A DNA stretch of 5,205 bases from Chryseobacterium gleum (lineage in GTDB: Bacteria; Bacteroidota; Bacteroidia; Flavobacteriales_D; Crocinitomicaceae): assembly GCA_945877045.1 (NCBI GenBank), contig CAMCQW010000150.1, positions 1 through 5,205 of the forward strand. The letters are read 5' to 3'. Below, in pieces: positions 1-5,205 of this stretch. Below the pieces are notes generated by a model. The model saw nothing but the letters and a program-made list of their open reading frames with translations. It had not been told where the DNA came from and searched no databases. Numbering within the stretch: position 1 is the stretch's first letter; each line of letters starts with the position of its first letter. The translations under genes were made by a program, and so were the position numbers.

Positions 1-613
1 ATTCGGCATCCAAGTGATTCGTCGGTTCATCCAACAACAAGATATCAGGGTTCTGTAGTAACAAACGACAAAGCGCTACGCGTCTTTTTTCTCCACCGGA
101 AAGCGTTGCAATCAATTGGTCATCTGGAGGACAACGCAAAGCATCCATTGCTCTTTCCAATTTATTGTCTAACTCCCACGCATCTAAGGCATCAATTTTA
201 TCTTGAACTTCTCCTTGTCTAGCGATTAGTTTATCCATTTTATCGGGATCATTCAAGACCTCTTCATCCATGAATGAGGCATTAATTTCCTCGTATTCTT
301 TTAGGACATTAACCGTTTCGCTTGCCCCTTCAAGCACCACATCTTTCACTGTTTTAGTTGGATCAAGTTCAGGTTCTTGGGGTAAATAACCAACTGTATA
401 ACCAGGAGAAAAAACGACATCACCTTGAAAAGCTTGATCTAAACCAGCAATAATTTTCATTACTGTTGATTTACCAGAACCATTTAATCCAATAATTCCA
501 ATTTTAGCTCCATAAAAGAAGGAGAGGTAAATGTTTTTTATTATTTGTTTTCCTTGAGGCGTTGCTTTAGAAACACCTACCATAGAAAAAATTACTTTTT
601 TATCATCTGACAT
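1..613 (-). CDS. ettA: EttA, ABC-F ATPase / energy-dependent translational throttle (5' part, runs off the left edge)
   Basis: The first 204 codons of a soluble ABC-F protein are visible, beginning at ATG 613; the family is about 555-565 residues, so roughly the first third is present. The first ATP-binding domain is complete up to Walker B: Walker A GLNGSGKST at residues 42-50, Q-loop YLPQEP at 76-81, the ABC signature LSGGEKRRVALCR at 171-183 and Walker B plus D-loop ILLLDEPTNHLDAE at 191-204. Residues about 95-140 correspond to the charged 'arm' insertion that separates EttA from other ABC-F members. EttA binds the ribosomal E site and gates entry into elongation according to the ADP/ATP ratio; that role is family knowledge. 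The start is supported because the N-terminus aligns end to end with E. coli EttA (shared IxLSFFxGAKIG). It lies 29 nt downstream of the glycosyltransferase stop on the same strand, suggesting cotranscription. No Shine-Dalgarno sequence is visible, as is usual in Bacteroidota. Confidence 0.95.
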   Translation of the reverse strand, partial: MSDDKKVIFSMVGVSKATPQGKQIIKNIYLSFFYGAKIGIIGLNGSGKSTVMKIIAGLDQAFQGDVVFSPGYTVGYLPQEPELDPTKTVKDVVLEGASETVNVLKEYEEINASFMDEEVLNDPDKMDKLIARQGEVQDKIDALDAWELDNKLERAMDALRCPPDDQLIATLSGGEKRRVALCRLLLQNPDILLLDEPTNHLDAE

Positions 614-642
614 AAACTACTACTTATTACGTGTGAAAATTA

Positions 643-1389
643 TTATTTCGGGAGAAAAATTCTTGGTTTAGTAAGGCCCCAACGAGCCAAACGATAACTA
701 ATTGAAACGCCCACAACACCGAGTCCGTATTTCACCGACCTACTAAAGTTGATAGATGAAGCTTCTTCAAAATATTTTGTAGGACAGGTAATTTCTCCAA
801 TTTCAAAACCTGCATAAAATATCTGAGCCAACATTTGATTATCGAAAATGAAGTCATCAGAATTTCTTTCAATATCAATTTTATCAAAAATTTCTTTTGA
901 GAAAGCTCGGTATCCGGTATGATATTCTGAAAGTTTTTGTCCCATCAAGATATTTTGCCCCAAGGTTAAGCAGCGATTCGCAATGTATTTATACAAAGGC
1001 ATTCCTCCTTTCCTTGCCCCTTTTCCTAATATCCGTGAACCCATCACAACTGGATATACATCAAAAGCAATAACAGATGACATAGCATAAATTAACTTTG
1101 GCGTATATTGATAATCTGGATGCAACATAATTATAATGTCAGCGTTAAGGGACAACGCTTTTTGATAACACGATTTTTGATTACCACCATATCCCCTATT
1201 TATTTCATGACGAATCAAATGTTTTATCCCCAGTTTCTTGCCGAGTTCAGTTGTCGCATCTTTACTAGCATCATCAACCAAAACCACTTCATCAACGATA
1301 TCAAAAGGAATTTCGTTGTAGGTCATTTCCAAGGTTTCTGCGGCATTATAAGCAGGCAAAACGATACAGATCTTTTTTCCATTAAGCAT
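643..1389 (-). CDS. Family 2 glycosyltransferase, dolichyl-phosphate-mannose-synthase-like (GT-A fold)
   Basis: This encodes a 248-residue cytoplasmic or membrane-associated GT2 enzyme that probably transfers a sugar from a nucleotide-sugar to a polyprenyl-phosphate or related acceptor. Visible motifs are LPAYNA at 11-16 and VDDAS at 38-42 (nucleotide binding), NRGYGGNQK at 64-72, HPDYQYTP at 90-97 (the DxD-equivalent metal/sugar site), MGSRILG at 116-122, YHTGYRAFS at 156-164, DDFIFDNQML at 178-187 and CPTKYFEEASSI at 202-213. These fit the short bacterial DPM1-like subgroup often found in envelope polysaccharide loci. There are no C-terminal transmembrane helices, unlike the GtrB/ArnC type. 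I chose ATG 1389 because the only longer alternative is a TTG at 1425, which adds 12 residues (LQFNKRY...) ahead of the normal beta-strand 1 start. Donor and acceptor cannot be read from the sequence. It is upstream of ettA on the same strand and divergent from fur. Confidence 0.9.
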   Translation of the reverse strand: MLNGKKICIVLPAYNAAETLEMTYNEIPFDIVDEVVLVDDASKDATTELGKKLGIKHLIRHEINRGYGGNQKSCYQKALSLNADIIIMLHPDYQYTPKLIYAMSSVIAFDVYPVVMGSRILGKGARKGGMPLYKYIANRCLTLGQNILMGQKLSEYHTGYRAFSKEIFDKIDIERNSDDFIFDNQMLAQIFYAGFEIGEITCPTKYFEEASSINFSRSVKYGLGVVGVSISYRLARWGLTKPRIFLPK

Positions 1390-1392
1390 ATG

Positions 1393-1425
1393 CAAAATTA
1401 AGTATCTTTTATTGAACTGCAGCAA
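1393..1425 (-). promoter_or_regulatory. Possible Bacteroidota-type promoter for the glycosyltransferase-ettA unit
   Basis: On the minus strand TAATTTTG (1400-1393) matches the TAnnTTTG -7 element, with a TTG at 1425-1423 at a 22-nt spacer, inside the reported range for Flavobacterium-type promoters. It sits only 3 nt ahead of the chosen ATG at 1389, so transcription would begin at or near the start codon and give a leaderless message. In such A+T-rich DNA this could be a chance match; an upstream promoter in 1426-1525 is equally possible. Confidence 0.22.
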
Positions 1426-1471
1426 GAAATTCTATATTGAAAATAAGAACTAAAAACTAAAAATTAGGAGC

Positions 1472-1501
1472 ATTGTACTTTGAAAGAAATAGTTACATTT
1501 G
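1472..1501 (+). promoter_or_regulatory. Probable Bacteroidota sigma-type promoter for the fur-STAS-purA-ostA operon
   Basis: TACATTTG at 1494-1501 is an exact match to the TAnnTTTG -7 consensus of Bacteroidota. An ATTG at 1472-1475 lies 18 nt upstream and can serve as the -33 element. Transcription would then start about 1506-1510, leaving a leader of only some 15-20 nt before the TTG start at 1526. A near-match, TACTTTG (1476-1482), lies just upstream but is one base short between TA and TTTG. A short palindrome CGTACG (1504-1509) falls at the expected start site; I do not recognise it as a Fur box. Confidence 0.5.
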
Positions 1502-1525
1502 TGCGTACGTGAAATAATTTTATAA

Positions 1526-1960
1526 TTGGAACTTCAACATAAAGTAAAAGGAATATTTGCTGATTATTTAGCGCAAAATGGTCATAGAAAAACCCCTGAA
1601 CGCTACGCTATTTTGTCAGAAATTTATAACTATATTGGTCATTTTGATATTGAAACACTTTACATCAATATGAAAAACAATAATTACCGTGTTTCAAGAG
1701 CAACTTTATATAATACAATTGATTTATTACTTGCTTGCAATTTAGTTACCAAGCACCAATTCGGTAAAAATTTAGCACATTTTGAAAAATCACATGGTTC
1801 TAAACAGCATGACCACTTAATTTTTACCGATACTAATGAAGTAAAAGAATTTTGTGATCCAAGAATACAACAAATAAAAACAACTATTGAAAGCTTATTT
1901 GATGTTGATATACAGCATCACTCGCTTTATTTTTATGGCGTAAAAAAAGAAAAAAAATGA
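1526..1960 (+). CDS. fur: Fur-family metal-responsive transcriptional regulator
   Basis: A 144-residue regulator of normal Fur length. The N-terminal winged helix (about 1-85) includes GHRKTPERYAIL at 19-30, GHFDIETLY at 38-46 and the recognition-helix region VSRATLYNTIDLL at 56-68. The C-terminal dimerisation domain carries the metal ligands: H39, E87, H95-D96-H97, E108 and H132 align with E. coli Fur H33, E81, H88-D89-H90, E108 and H125. The CxxC pair of E. coli Fur (C93, C96) is absent, replaced by F100 and T103; one Cys (C110) remains. Family members repress iron uptake or oxidative-stress genes when metal-loaded; Fur versus PerR specificity is not certain from sequence. The start is TTG 1526: an in-frame TAA sits immediately before it (1523-1525) and the first internal Met is residue 49, too late to keep the DNA-binding domain. 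It heads the operon and overlaps the STAS gene by ATGA. Confidence 0.93.
   Translation: MELQHKVKGIFADYLAQNGHRKTPERYAILSEIYNYIGHFDIETLYINMKNNNYRVSRATLYNTIDLLLACNLVTKHQFGKNLAHFEKSHGSKQHDHLIFTDTNEVKEFCDPRIQQIKTTIESLFDVDIQHHSLYFYGVKKEKK
1942..1957 (+). other. A-rich slippery tract at the fur/STAS junction (A7-G-A8)
   Basis: Seven A's (1942-1948), one G and eight A's (1950-1957) encode the Lys-rich end of Fur. The last heptamer (1951-1957) is read in the fur frame as A_AAA_AAA directly before the TGA stop, the form of a -1 slippery site. A -1 slip, or transcriptional addition of one A in the A8 run, places the ribosome on the ATG of the STAS frame and would give a Fur-STAS fusion. I see no strong stem-loop just downstream. 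The tract may simply be the A-rich region that helps initiate translation of the STAS gene in a phylum that makes little use of Shine-Dalgarno sequences. Confidence 0.35.
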
Positions 1961-2286
1961 TCGAATTCAACATTTCTTCTACAGAGGTTACCCGCTTTTC
2001 CATTTCAGGAAAAATTTTATCAGACGCTGATATTCTTCCCATGCGAAATGAAATAGAAAATATTGTTAATTGGAAAATCATACTTGATTTATCTATGCTT
2101 TCGCATACCAATTCCAGCGGCATAGCTTTTATGGTGAAAATTTTGACAAAATCAAGAATTAATGGTGGTGACACCGTATTATTAAATCCAAACGATGGCC
2201 TCACTAAACTTTTTGAAATAACCAAAATTCACGAAGTATTTAGTATTTATGATTCATTAGAATTGGCCGAAAATCATTTTAATTAA
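1957..2286 (+). CDS. Single-domain STAS protein, anti-sigma-factor-antagonist (SpoIIAA-like) type
   Basis: A 109-residue stand-alone STAS domain, the usual size for SpoIIAA/RsbV-like proteins, with no signal peptide or membrane segment. The diagnostic stretch is IILDLSMLSHTNSSGIAFM (41-59), equivalent to the 'DLSxVxxxDSSGL' motif; S53 aligns with the phosphorylated Ser58 of B. subtilis SpoIIAA. The preceding residue, usually Asp, is Asn52 here. In the family, the unphosphorylated form binds an anti-sigma factor or other partner and a HPK/GHKL-type kinase phosphorylates the Ser; no kinase, phosphatase or sigma factor is visible in this window, so the partner is unknown. ATG 1957 overlaps the fur stop in an ATGA arrangement, implying translational coupling, and purA follows 7 nt after its stop. 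Confidence 0.85.
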   Translation: MIEFNISSTEVTRFSISGKILSDADILPMRNEIENIVNWKIILDLSMLSHTNSSGIAFMVKILTKSRINGGDTVLLNPNDGLTKLFEITKIHEVFSIYDSLELAENHFN

Positions 2287-2293
2287 GTTACAG

Positions 2294-3562
2294 ATGAAAG
2301 TTGATGTTTTATTAGGCCTTCAATGGGGAGACGAAGGAAAAGGAAAAATTGTAGATGTATTTACACCAAAATATGATATTATAGCTCGATTTCAGGGTGG
2401 CCCAAATGCTGGTCACACCTTAGAATTTGAAGGTATCAAACACGTTCTTCATACCATTCCATCAGGTATTTTTAGAGAAAACGTATTAAATTTAGTAGGA
2501 AATGGAGTGGTAATTGACCCTATAATTTTTAAAGGTGAATTAGATAAATTAGCGCCCTTCAACATTGATTTCAAAAAACGTTTATTTATTTCCAAAAAAG
2601 CGCATTTAATTTTACCTACCCATAAATTAATAGATGCTGCTTCAGAATTATCAAAAGGCAAAAATAAAATCGGTTCCACATTAAAAGGAATTGGTCCAAC
2701 CTATATGGATAAAACTGGTAGGAATGGCTTACGAGTAGGTGATATTTTCTCCCCTAATTTCAAGGAGAAATACCAAACCTTAATTGACAAACACATAGGT
2801 ATGCTTTCCCATTATGACGAATTTAGTTATGATCTTCCTGCCCTAGAGAAGGAATGGATGGTAGGAATTGATGTATTAAAATCGTTAGATGCCGTTGATA
2901 GCGAACATTTCCTAAACAATGCCTTATTAGCTGGAAAGAAAATATTAGCGGAAGGCGCTCAGGGAACCATGCTTGATATTGATTTTGGAACCTACCCATT
3001 TGTTACTTCGTCCAATACGGTTACAGCGGGGACATGTACCGGTTTAGGAATTGCTCCAAATAAAATTGGAAGCGTTATCGGAATATTTAAAGCTTACTGT
3101 ACACGAGTTGGTGGCGGTCCTTTCCCAACGGAATTATTGGATGAAATAGGCGAAAGCATTCGCCAAGAAGGTCGTGAATTTGGTTCTACAACTGGGAGAC
3201 CTCGACGTTGTGGATGGATTGATTTAGTTCAGCTTAAGTATGCCATTATGATAAATGGTGTTACTGAATTGAGCATGATGAAAGCTGATATCCTAAGTAT
3301 TTTTGACAAGATTAAGATTTGTACGCATTATGAAATAGAAGGTGAAAAAGTCACTGAATTCCCTTATGATGTAAACGATCTTGATGTTAAGCCAATTTAC
3401 ATTGAGATGAATGGATGGAAAAAAGATTTGACAGCTTTAAGTCAATACATCGATGCGCCCATCGAACTTAAAAACTACGTAGAATACTTGGAAAAAGAAT
3501 TGAATGTGCCAATTTCATTAGTTTCAGTAGGCCCTGACAGGAAACAAACACTCTTAAAATAA
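2294..3562 (+). CDS. purA: Adenylosuccinate synthetase
   Basis: PurA catalyses IMP + Asp + GTP to adenylosuccinate + GDP + Pi, the first committed step from IMP to AMP, in the cytoplasm. The protein is 422 residues, the normal length, and appears intact. Visible motifs are the P-loop-like QWGDEGKGK at 10-18 with the catalytic base D13, GPNAGHT at 36-42 with the catalytic acid H41, KGIGPTYMDK at 131-140 (IMP-binding loop), EGAQGTMLDIDFGTYPFVTSS spanning 220-240, GSTTGRPRRCGW at 297-308 (Asp/IMP-binding region) and SVGPDRKQT at 411-419 (guanine-binding end). The ATG at 2294 begins two residues before the first beta strand, as in homologues. It lies 7 nt after the STAS gene and 1 nt before the OstA-like gene, so it is an internal cistron of the operon. 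No purine riboswitch or PurR-like operator is seen upstream. Confidence 0.98.
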   Translation: MKVDVLLGLQWGDEGKGKIVDVFTPKYDIIARFQGGPNAGHTLEFEGIKHVLHTIPSGIFRENVLNLVGNGVVIDPIIFKGELDKLAPFNIDFKKRLFISKKAHLILPTHKLIDAASELSKGKNKIGSTLKGIGPTYMDKTGRNGLRVGDIFSPNFKEKYQTLIDKHIGMLSHYDEFSYDLPALEKEWMVGIDVLKSLDAVDSEHFLNNALLAGKKILAEGAQGTMLDIDFGTYPFVTSSNTVTAGTCTGLGIAPNKIGSVIGIFKAYCTRVGGGPFPTELLDEIGESIRQEGREFGSTTGRPRRCGWIDLVQLKYAIMINGVTELSMMKADILSIFDKIKICTHYEIEGEKVTEFPYDVNDLDVKPIYIEMNGWKKDLTALSQYIDAPIELKNYVEYLEKELNVPISLVSVGPDRKQTLLK

Positions 3563-3563
3563 G

Positions 3564-5105
3564 ATGCTTTACCTTCAAAAATATATGTTATATGCGTTCA
3601 TTTTGAGCGCATTTTTTTTGGAGGGATTAGTCAATGCGCAAGGCAATGTATTAGAATTATTGCCTGGAACAGAAAAAATTATCTTTAGTGAAAAAACAGG
3701 TGAGCACCGTCTGATTGGGACAGTCAACTTCACCTACCAAGGCAATACCATGTATTGTGATTCGGCGCATTACAATGAAAAAAGAAAGATTGTTCATGCC
3801 TATGGCAATGTACATGTGACAAAAAAAGACATCAATTTATACTGTGATTCTTTATTGTATTTTGGTTCCACTAAGTATGCAAAACTTTGGGGACATGTTA
3901 GAGTTCGTGATAAAGAATACAAAATCGCCACTGACTCCATTGATTACGATGCAAAAAGTGGTCGAGCCACCTTTAAACATTATGGCAGAATTGAAAGTAT
4001 TGTTTCCAATGAAATGATCACCAGTAAATACGGTTATTTCTATCCAAACATTGGGAGTTTTTTCTTCAGTGGTAAGGTTTTATACAAGAAAGAAGATTTA
4101 ACGATGACCACCGACACCTTGCAATTTGCTTACGAAAAACAAATTACACAATTCTTTGGTCCTACTGAAATAAAAAATGACAGCATAACCATAAATTGTG
4201 AGCGTGGCTGGTACCATGTAAAAAAAGAAGAAGGGAACCTGTATCGTAATGTAAAAATTTCTCAACGTAACCGCGTAGTACTATGCGACACCGCATTTTA
4301 CGCTTCAAAACCTGAAATATTTACCGCTAGAGGTAAAGTAAAGGTAACTGATACTCAAAAAAAGCAACAATTAATGAGTGCTGTCTTTTATAGTAATAAA
4401 TCAATAGGTACAACCTACATTACAGGAAATGCTTTGGCCATACAAATTAGAGAAAAAGACAGTATATTTCTACATGCAGATACACTAACAATACAGGAAG
4501 ATTCCCTTGGAAACACAAAGTATATGAAAGGAAATAGGCAGGTAAAAATTTACAGCCAAGCCATTCAAGCTGTTGCAGATTCGGCCTATTATGATGCTGC
4601 AAGTGGTATCCTAACCTTGGCAAAATCACCTATAATTTGGGCTAAGAATGCGCAGTTAAAAGGAGATACAATTATTGTTTTCATGAAAGATAGCACCATA
4701 AGTAAATCCTTGGTAATCGGCAAAGCCTCCGCAATTATGGAATTAGATTCGGGACTATATTACAACCAGCTATCTGGCCGTAAAATGACCGCATGGTTCG
4801 AACAAAATGAATTGCAGCGTGCCGATATGAATGGAAATGCATGGACCATTTTATACCCAATTGATGAACAAAAAACAGATTCAACAATCATCAAAAAAAG
4901 GTTGGGATTGAACCGACTCTACGCCTCCGATTTACGAGTTTACTTAGACAGTGGTGAAGTTCGAAGTATTACCTACTTTGATAAACCTGATGGGATTTTC
5001 TACCCAATGAATCAAATCAAGGAAGAAGAAAAATTTATTGTAGGATTTGCCTGGTTAATAGCTAAAAGACCAAGGGATCCATTTGAAATGATATACAAAG
5101 ACTAA
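3564..5105 (+). CDS. Exported OstA/LptA-like beta-repeat protein, probable LPS-transport/outer-membrane biogenesis factor
   Basis: A 513-residue protein with an N-terminal signal peptide: hydrophobic stretch about 8-22, then LVNA|QG, with likely signal peptidase I cleavage after A25; no lipobox Cys. The mature part is a long run of OstA/LptA-type units, each opening with an xDS or xDT turn (for example YCDSAHY at 64-70, YCDSLLY at 93-99, ATDSIDY at 122-128, TTDTLQF at 183-189, LCDTAFY at 240-246, HADTLTI at 304-310, VADSAYY at 337-343) and closing with a GxVxV strand (YGNVHV, WGHVRV, ARGKVKV). The spacing is close to 29-30 residues. LptA-family beta-jellyrolls form a hydrophobic groove carrying LPS across the periplasm; LptA itself is about 185 residues, so this is much longer and resembles the multi-unit OstA-like proteins of Bacteroidota. 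The end (FAWLIAKRPRDPFEMIYKD) has no sorting domain or LptD barrel. M8 is an alternative start. It starts 1 nt after purA. Confidence 0.85.
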   Translation: MLYLQKYMLYAFILSAFFLEGLVNAQGNVLELLPGTEKIIFSEKTGEHRLIGTVNFTYQGNTMYCDSAHYNEKRKIVHAYGNVHVTKKDINLYCDSLLYFGSTKYAKLWGHVRVRDKEYKIATDSIDYDAKSGRATFKHYGRIESIVSNEMITSKYGYFYPNIGSFFFSGKVLYKKEDLTMTTDTLQFAYEKQITQFFGPTEIKNDSITINCERGWYHVKKEEGNLYRNVKISQRNRVVLCDTAFYASKPEIFTARGKVKVTDTQKKQQLMSAVFYSNKSIGTTYITGNALAIQIREKDSIFLHADTLTIQEDSLGNTKYMKGNRQVKIYSQAIQAVADSAYYDAASGILTLAKSPIIWAKNAQLKGDTIIVFMKDSTISKSLVIGKASAIMELDSGLYYNQLSGRKMTAWFEQNELQRADMNGNAWTILYPIDEQKTDSTIIKKRLGLNRLYASDLRVYLDSGEVRSITYFDKPDGIFYPMNQIKEEEKFIVGFAWLIAKRPRDPFEMIYKD

Positions 5106-5205
5106 ATGTCTATATCAGTATCTTTCGTATCCCACCGAACAACACGCTGAACGCCTTCCACCTCCTCAAACTTTTGAATCAGCAATTCTAAATGATTCGT
5201 ATCTA
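5102..5205 (-). CDS. C-terminal fragment, probable RelA/SpoT-family (p)ppGpp synthetase/hydrolase (ACT domain end)
   Basis: An open frame on the minus strand gives 33 residues to a TAG at 5104-5102, with the rest beyond the right edge. The visible piece contains NHLELLIQKFEEVEGVQRVVR followed by an acidic tail DTKDTDIDI. The pattern 'hL..LI.K...v.GV..V.R' is that of the last helix and strand of the ACT domain that ends RelA/SpoT proteins, which make and degrade (p)ppGpp. The gene neighbourhood supports it: as I recall, RelA/SpoT genes are commonly found next to fur and purA in Bacteroidota, though often on the same strand. Another ACT-domain protein cannot be excluded from 33 residues. The stop codon overlaps that of the convergent OstA-like gene by 4 nt. 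Confidence 0.6.
   Translation of the reverse strand, partial: DTNHLELLIQKFEEVEGVQRVVRWDTKDTDIDI

Noticed and set aside
1108..1401. 97-codon open frame on the plus strand
   Set aside because: It lies wholly antisense to the well-supported glycosyltransferase and its translation shows no recognisable domain; it is a shadow frame.
1504..1509. CGTACG palindrome as a possible Fur operator for autoregulation
   Set aside because: Only six bases are symmetric and there is no resemblance to the A+T-rich 19-bp Fur box; the location at the likely transcription start is suggestive but not enough.
1941..1949. A_AAA_AAG-type slippery heptamer in the first A-run of fur
   Set aside because: It is in the wrong phase: the fur frame reads AAA AAA GAA here, so the heptamer is not positioned for a canonical -1 slip. 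Only the second run fits.
1884..2225. 113-codon open frame on the minus strand across the fur/STAS junction
   Set aside because: It is antisense to two recognisable genes, shows no family motif and has no promoter or start context.
2287..2293. Possible purine riboswitch or PurR site before purA
   Set aside because: Only 7 nt separate the STAS stop from the purA ATG, leaving no room, and no aptamer-like structure is apparent upstream.
2449..2679. 76-codon open frame on the minus strand inside purA
   Set aside because: purA is unambiguous here; the antisense translation is low-complexity and unrecognisable.
4447..4629. 60-codon open frame on the minus strand inside the OstA-like gene
   Set aside because: It is antisense to a repeat-bearing coding region and resembles nothing known to me.

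Overview
The window looks like an ordinary chromosomal segment of a low-GC member of the Bacteroidota. The reasons are an A+T-rich sequence, the near absence of Shine-Dalgarno sequences, a TAnnTTTG-type promoter box, a Fur protein ending in the EFCDPRI/HSLYFYG style I associate with this phylum, and an OstA-like outer-membrane-biogenesis protein directly behind purA. I cannot name a genus. There are no mobile elements, CRISPR arrays, tRNAs, rRNAs or horizontally acquired-looking blocks.

Left side, minus strand (1-1389). A family 2 glycosyltransferase of the dolichyl-phosphate-mannose-synthase-like type (643-1389) is followed after 29 nt by the first 204 codons of ettA, an ABC-F translation factor that runs off the left edge. 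These two probably share a transcript that diverges from the fur operon.

Middle and right, plus strand (1526-5105). Four tightly packed genes form a clear operon: a Fur-family regulator, a single-domain STAS protein (anti-sigma-factor-antagonist type, overlapping fur by 4 nt), purA (adenylosuccinate synthetase, 7 nt gap) and a 513-residue exported OstA/LptA-like beta-repeat protein (1 nt gap). A plausible promoter lies at 1472-1501, very close to the TTG start of fur.

Right edge, minus strand (5102-5205). A 33-codon C-terminal fragment resembles the end of the ACT domain of a RelA/SpoT (p)ppGpp synthetase/hydrolase. It converges on the OstA-like gene and the two stop codons overlap.

How the genes may work together: PurA uses GTP to commit IMP to AMP, and (p)ppGpp is a known inhibitor of PurA in E. 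coli, so a stringent-response enzyme beside purA makes sense. Fur (metal sensing), STAS (partner-switching-type signalling) and the OstA-like protein (envelope assembly) share the transcript. A functional link between them is inference from gene order only. The points most worth a second look are the in-frame A_AAA_AAA tract at the fur/STAS junction, the missing zinc CxxC in Fur, the Asp-to-Asn change in the STAS phosphorylation motif, and the very regular ~29-residue repeat of the OstA-like protein. I do not see a convincing undescribed system here.
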